DNA of 64,000 nucleotides from DATKYQ01 sp964640665. Lineage in GTDB: Bacteria; Myxococcota; B64-G9. This document shows, piece after piece, positions 60,789 to 64,000 of this stretch; within the stretch, counting starts at the first letter, position 1; each line of letters begins with the position of its first letter. The position numbers and the translations under genes are program-made. Under the pieces are notes generated by a model, which saw nothing but the letters and a program-made list of their open reading frames with translations, was not told the origin of the DNA and ran no database searches. The stretch lies in contig CAZXHT010000016.1 in assembly GCA_964640665.1 (NCBI GenBank), positions 1 through 64,000 on the forward strand, written 5' to 3'.

Positions 60789-63412
60789 AAAAGCGGCACG
60801 CGATTATCTCGGCCCTGACGATTGCCGTGGCCGTGCTGTGCGCCGCAGCGCCCGCAACGGCGCAACCGGCCTGCGAGAAGCCCAATATGATGATCGTCCT
60901 CGATCGTTCCGGCAGCATGCAGGGCACCAAGTGGACCCAGGCGCAGAACGCTATTCAGTTTGTCCTGAACAACTACGGCGCCAAGCTGCGCTTCGGGTTG
61001 GACATGTTCCCCTCGGACAACGACTGCGGTGCCGGCAGCATCCAGGTCGACGTGGGAGACGACACCGCCGCCGCCATCACCAGCGCCATGAGTTCGGCCG
61101 GGGCAAACGGCAACACGCCCATGGCGGCCACTTTAATGGTGCTCAACCAGTACCGCCCGCTGAAAGATCCCGACCGGCGCAATTTCATCATGCTTGTCAG
61201 CGACGGCGACGACACCTGCGCCGACAACCCGAGCAGCGACCCGGTGGCCGCCACGCAGGACCTCTACACCACCGGAATCAAGACCTTCGTGATCGGTTTC
61301 GGCAGCGGGGCGAACCCGACGGTGCTCAACAACATCGCGGCCGCCGGGCACACCGGAGGCTACCACCAGGCAGACAACCAGGCCGATTTGCAAAACGCCA
61401 TGGACCAGATTATCAACGAGGCGCTGGTGGAACTTTGCGACGACAAGGACAATGATTGCGACGCGCAGATAGACGAGGACTGGCCGCTGAAGGGCACGCC
61501 CTGCGAGATCGTCCAGGGCGGCTGCACCGGCCAGGGGGTTTACGTCTGTAACGCCAACCAGAACGGCGTCATCTGCAACGCCCAGATCGTGGCCACGCCC
61601 GAGGTCTGCGACGGGCTGGACAACGACTGCGACGGCGTCATCGACAACGGCTTTCCCGACCTGGACGGCGACACCTATAACCAATGTTCCGATTGCTGCG
61701 ATACCGGCAACGAATCGATGGCCGGCTGCTCTGCGGCTACCGCCTCGGCTATAAATCCGGGGGCCACCGAGGTTTGCAACGGGCGCGACGATAACTGCAA
61801 CCTGTCGGTGGACGAGAGTTTCCCGGGCATGGGCGACGACTGCGGTGTCGACAGCGGGGGAGAGCAACCCCCGTACTACACCGACGAGGGAGAATGCCGG
61901 CCGGGTGAGAAGATGTGCATCGGAGGTTCGGTCGAGTGCATCGGCGAGGTGAATCCCATGTCGGAGATCAACTGCGACGCACTGGACAACGACTGCGACG
62001 GCGTGACCGATATGGTCGGCCCGGAGGTGTGCGACGACGGTGTCGACAACGACTGCGACGGCCTGACCGATCTATGGGACGACGAATGCGGCAGTTGTTT
62101 TCCCGGGCAACAGAAGCAGTGCGGAACCTCCGAGGGCGATTGCGAGATGGGTGTCTCGATCTGCGACCAGGACGGTGCCTGGGGCCCGTGCGAGGGCGGT
62201 TACCTGGGCTCGGAAGAGGTCTGCGACGGGCGTGACAACGACTGCGACGGCGAAACGGACGAGAATGCAGAGCCTGAGATCTGCGACGACGGCATCGACA
62301 ACGACTGCGACGGCTTGACCGACGGCCAGGACGACGATTGCGGCGAGTGCAACCCGGGAGACACCCGGGAGTGCGGTGTGGATACCGGCGAGTGCAGAAA
62401 GGGCACCGAGGTATGCACTCCGCAGGGACGCTGGTCGGATTGCGCGGGCGAGATCCGGCCCGAACCCGAGATGTGCAATTCGCTGGACGACGATTGCGAC
62501 GGTATCACCGACGAAGGCAGCCTGTGCCAGGGATACGATATTTGCCTGTGCGGCCAGTGCGCTTCGCCCTGCAGCTCAGGCGAATGTCCCGCCGGCAACC
62601 TGACCTGTCTCGGCGGCTGGTGCGTTTCCGATCCCTGCTGCGGTGTGCACTGCCCGGCCGGGGAAGAATGCGATGAGCGGGGCGACTGCGTCGATGTCTG
62701 CGTCGAGCAACAGATTGAGTGCCTGCCGGAGGAAGACTGCCGCATGGGAATCTGCGTGCCGGCGGATTGCTTCACCCCCGGACACGAGTGCCAGGCGGGT
62801 AACCACTGCGTCGAGGGTACCTGCGAGGTGGATCCCTGCAGCGGCATCGACTGTGGGGCACAATCATGGTGCCACGATGGAGAGTGTCAGCCGATAGCCT
62901 GCGCGGACTGCACGCCCGATCAAGTCTGTTCGGAAGGTGCCTGCGTAGAAAGCCAGTGCGCCGGGCGTAACTGCCAGGCCGGACAGGTGTGCATCGATGG
63001 AGAGTGCGCCCTGGATCCCTGTCAGGGCGTCTACTGCCCTGTGGGAACAGCATGCAGCGACGGAAGCTGCATAGGCGATGCCTGCCAGAACGTCGAGTGC
63101 CCCGACGGCAGCGAATGCAGCCAGGGCTACTGCGTCGCCGTGGAGGAAGAGCCGGACGGCGGCGTGGACGCGGGAACTGATGCCGGCCCCGACGCCGGCG
63201 ACGCGGCGGCGGATCAGGGCAGCAACCCGGACGACGGACCGCTTGCGGACGGGGGAGCCGACAAGGGACCGGCCGCAGATTCAGGCGGACCGGGCTCGGA
63301 AGGTTGCGGCTGTTCCCACGGCCGGCCTGGCAGCGGGGCCGCTTGGCTGCTCCTGCTTCTTCTTGTTGCAGTAGCGGGTAAAAAGCGCGCTGTCAGGCTT
63401 CCTCGGCCTTGA
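60785..63412 (+). CDS. VWA-domain surface protein with MopE repeats and MYXO-CTERM-like end
   Basis: 875 residues, ATG overlapping the preceding stop (ATGA). A Sec signal (1-26) is followed by a von Willebrand A domain (about 32-220) with the metal-site residues DRSGS, NTPMAA and SDGDD. Eight MopE-type repeats (CDGLDNDCDGVIDNGF, CDGRDNDCDGETDENA and others) follow, then a Cys-rich EGF-like part (about 600-790), an Asp/Gly/Pro linker and the end GCGCSHGRPGSGAAWLLLLL with KKRAVRLPRP. This matches the tripartite MYXO-CTERM sorting signal. VWA domains bind protein ligands through a metal; an adhesin is likely. Confidence 0.88.
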   Translation: MKKRHAIISALTIAVAVLCAAAPATAQPACEKPNMMIVLDRSGSMQGTKWTQAQNAIQFVLNNYGAKLRFGLDMFPSDNDCGAGSIQVDVGDDTAAAITSAMSSAGANGNTPMAATLMVLNQYRPLKDPDRRNFIMLVSDGDDTCADNPSSDPVAATQDLYTTGIKTFVIGFGSGANPTVLNNIAAAGHTGGYHQADNQADLQNAMDQIINEALVELCDDKDNDCDAQIDEDWPLKGTPCEIVQGGCTGQGVYVCNANQNGVICNAQIVATPEVCDGLDNDCDGVIDNGFPDLDGDTYNQCSDCCDTGNESMAGCSAATASAINPGATEVCNGRDDNCNLSVDESFPGMGDDCGVDSGGEQPPYYTDEGECRPGEKMCIGGSVECIGEVNPMSEINCDALDNDCDGVTDMVGPEVCDDGVDNDCDGLTDLWDDECGSCFPGQQKQCGTSEGDCEMGVSICDQDGAWGPCEGGYLGSEEVCDGRDNDCDGETDENAEPEICDDGIDNDCDGLTDGQDDDCGECNPGDTRECGVDTGECRKGTEVCTPQGRWSDCAGEIRPEPEMCNSLDDDCDGITDEGSLCQGYDICLCGQCASPCSSGECPAGNLTCLGGWCVSDPCCGVHCPAGEECDERGDCVDVCVEQQIECLPEEDCRMGICVPADCFTPGHECQAGNHCVEGTCEVDPCSGIDCGAQSWCHDGECQPIACADCTPDQVCSEGACVESQCAGRNCQAGQVCIDGECALDPCQGVYCPVGTACSDGSCIGDACQNVECPDGSECSQGYCVAVEEEPDGGVDAGTDAGPDAGDAAADQGSNPDDGPLADGGADKGPAADSGGPGSEGCGCSHGRPGSGAAWLLLLLLVAVAGKKRAVRLPRP

Positions 63413-63917
63413 GACGTTTCAGCAACTCGATGAAACCGTGCGGCGAGAAGAACATGTAGTCGCAGTCGCCGAAAGAAACGATGTTGCCGTCGCGGACGTA
63501 TACCGGTTCTCCCGACTCGATACCCTGGCCGTTTAGGAAGGTTCCGTTGGTGGAGCCAGCGTCGCCCAACTTGTAGGCATTCTTTTCGTCGTCAAACATC
63601 AGAAAGGCATGGCGCTTAGAGACGGTCGAGTGATCGATCGAGAATTCGCGCTCGGTGCTGCGCCCGACAAGCAGCTTGGCCGGATACTTCGAGCCCAGCT
63701 CGGAGTTGGGCGGCAGTACCTTGAACTGCTTGATTTCCTTGCCGCTTCCCGCGATGTGCGCGCCCTCCCCGCGATCGGCCATACGAGTATGGTAAGTCGC
63801 GAATCCGGCGGCGGCGTGTTTCTCGGGGTAAAGTAAAAAGGGGTGGTTGAAACGTCCGAGAAACGCTTCTTCGCCCTCGCTGAGAAAGAACTCGAGATAA
63901 TGCTGGACGATTTCCAT
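63393..63917 (-). CDS. FHA-domain protein
   Basis: 174 residues. The FHA domain covers about 75-165: KLLVGRSTEREFSIDHSTVS (GR and S), KRHAFLMF (H), and GDAGSTNGTFLNGQ (N). These are the phosphothreonine-binding residues. The N-terminal 70 residues are unassigned. FHA proteins dock on phosphorylated targets of Ser/Thr kinases; the kinase in this window lies far away, so partnership is not implied. Its 3' end overlaps the VWA gene's 3' end by 20 bases in convergent orientation. Confidence 0.88.
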   Translation of the reverse strand: MEIVQHYLEFFLSEGEEAFLGRFNHPFLLYPEKHAAAGFATYHTRMADRGEGAHIAGSGKEIKQFKVLPPNSELGSKYPAKLLVGRSTEREFSIDHSTVSKRHAFLMFDDEKNAYKLGDAGSTNGTFLNGQGIESGEPVYVRDGNIVSFGDCDYMFFSPHGFIELLKRLKAEEA

Positions 63918-64000
63918 CGCGATCGTTCTCCTTGGACAGGCTACAACTGAGCAAGGCTATCGCAGGACGCGGCAGGCAATCAATACATTATTTACCGGGC
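63918..64000. other. Upstream region of the FHA gene
   Basis: 83 bases to the window edge. On the minus strand AAGGAGAACGATCGCG precedes the ATG and holds an AAGGAG ribosome binding site. No promoter could be fixed. Confidence 0.4.

Overview
The window comes from a Gram-negative, GC-rich bacterium, most likely a myxobacterium-like (Myxococcota/Bradymonadia-type) lineage. This is inferred from sequence: MopE-type Cys/Asp repeats, two C-termini resembling the MYXO-CTERM sorting signal, a Ser/Thr kinase with a PEGA tail, three tandem bactofilins, PilZ and FHA proteins, a Tgl/PilW-type pilotin and many lipoprotein signals. No rRNA, tRNA or CRISPR array was seen.

Layout. 1-1655 (minus): a truncated steroid-5-alpha-reductase-type membrane enzyme and a GalT-family uridylyltransferase, coupled by overlap. 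1781-5683 (plus): queD-queE (7-deazaguanine synthesis), two unknown genes, a Tgl/PilW lipoprotein and recO. 5745-9812: a 1355-residue lipoprotein with beta-helix, LamG and PKD modules. 9813-11060 is a scarred accessory zone: a pseudogene fragment, copies of a dispersed palindromic repeat and a PIN toxin/antitoxin pair. 11171-21304: glyQ, a small membrane gene, glyS, a pyruvate phosphate dikinase with a histone-like Lys/Arg tail, and two beta-propeller lipoproteins, mostly with overlapping or closely spaced ends.

21322-30554 (minus) is a visibly more AT-rich stretch. It holds a divergent class II aldolase/GlpX pair, a large lipoprotein, a Cys-containing small protein, an Smr protein, a three-module glycosyltransferase and a mini Tat lipoprotein.

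30959-45073 is the most interesting region, a long co-directional cluster. Its first four genes match the E. coli yfaA-yfaT-yfaS-yfaP order: a lipoprotein, DUF1175, an alpha-2-macroglobulin with a thioester motif, and DUF2135. They are followed by a Ser/Thr kinase, a minimal penicillin-binding transpeptidase, a TolB-like propeller (apparently a late insertion), a SpoIID-type peptidoglycan enzyme and an HExxH protease. I read it as a candidate envelope surveillance and remodelling system. The DUF1175 protein carries what look like NlpC/P60 catalytic motifs.

45122-53939: an alpha/beta hydrolase, pssA, three bactofilins behind a good promoter, pyrE, a lipoprotein whose mRNA may be leaderless, a HEAT-repeat protein, a PafB/PafC-like WYL pair and an acyl-CoA dehydrogenase. 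53959-55171 (minus): a lipoprotein and a Phd/VapC pair. 55351-63412: a PilZ protein, then three Cys-rich surface proteins (BNR/MopE, MopE, VWA/MopE), followed by a convergent FHA gene.

All function calls rest on reading motifs by eye; no database search was run.
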